Assembly (NCBI GenBank): GCA_010092775.1
Contig: JAADYZ010000252.1
Span: 1 to 6,117 of the forward strand
Direction of reading: 5' to 3'
Length of the DNA: 6,117 nt
From: Chloroflexota bacterium
GTDB lineage: Bacteria > Chloroflexota > Anaerolineae > Aggregatilineales > UBA3940
The first letter of the stretch is position 1. Each line of letters starts with the position of its first letter. Below the pieces are notes generated by a model. That model was not told where the DNA came from, made no database searches, and saw only the letters and a list, made by a program, of their open reading frames with translations. Of the stretch, positions 6,082 through 6,117 are shown piece after piece. The position numbers and the translations under genes were made by a program.

Positions 6082-6117
6082 TGTGTCAAGGTAAAGCCAT
6101 CGAGTGAGGGAGACACC

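Noticed and set aside
1..6117. A defence island, toxin-antitoxin pair, CRISPR array or novel multi-gene system.
   Set aside because: The genes belong to recognisable families, sit on mixed strands with their own signals, and show no repeat-spacer structure or co-directional cassette of unknown genes.

Overview
This 6.1 kb window looks like ordinary bacterial chromosome. The best guess for its source is a mesophilic Chloroflexota (Anaerolineae-like) organism. That guess is inferred from the LexA sequence and its GAAC-N4-GTTC operator, the single-component acyl-ACP desaturase and the moderate GC content. No taxonomic marker in the window settles it.

Layout, left to right. Positions 8-80 (minus) hold a tRNA-Asp(GTC), with a sigma70-like promoter that overlaps the 3' end of the next gene. 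Positions 122-667 (minus) encode a DUF1697 protein. A perfect 30-bp palindrome at 707-736 separates it from a Kv-beta-like aldo/keto reductase gene at 765-1772 (minus). A 231-bp divergent spacer follows, then a diiron acyl-ACP desaturase gene at 2004-3077 (plus). It converges on lexA (3246-3899, minus) across a 168-bp spacer that holds two stem-loops, both with T-runs on the lexA side. The lexA promoter is very clear: TTGACT and TATAAT boxes 18 bp apart, with a perfect SOS box in the spacer. About 630 bp without a convincing gene then leads to a polytopic membrane protein of the DUF3360 type (4633-6081, plus), a likely permease. The last bases contain a Shine-Dalgarno-like purine run, perhaps for a gene beyond the edge.

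No single pathway links these genes. The best-supported regulatory story is autoregulation of lexA. The reductase and desaturase are divergent and could share control, but nothing shows that they work together. I found no CRISPR array, intact mobile element, toxin-antitoxin pair or defence cassette. The points most worth a second look are the Ala-Ser (not Ala-Gly) bond at the presumed LexA self-cleavage site, the overlap of gene end, dyad and tRNA promoter at 97-129, the uncharacterised transporter, and the gene-poor stretch before it.
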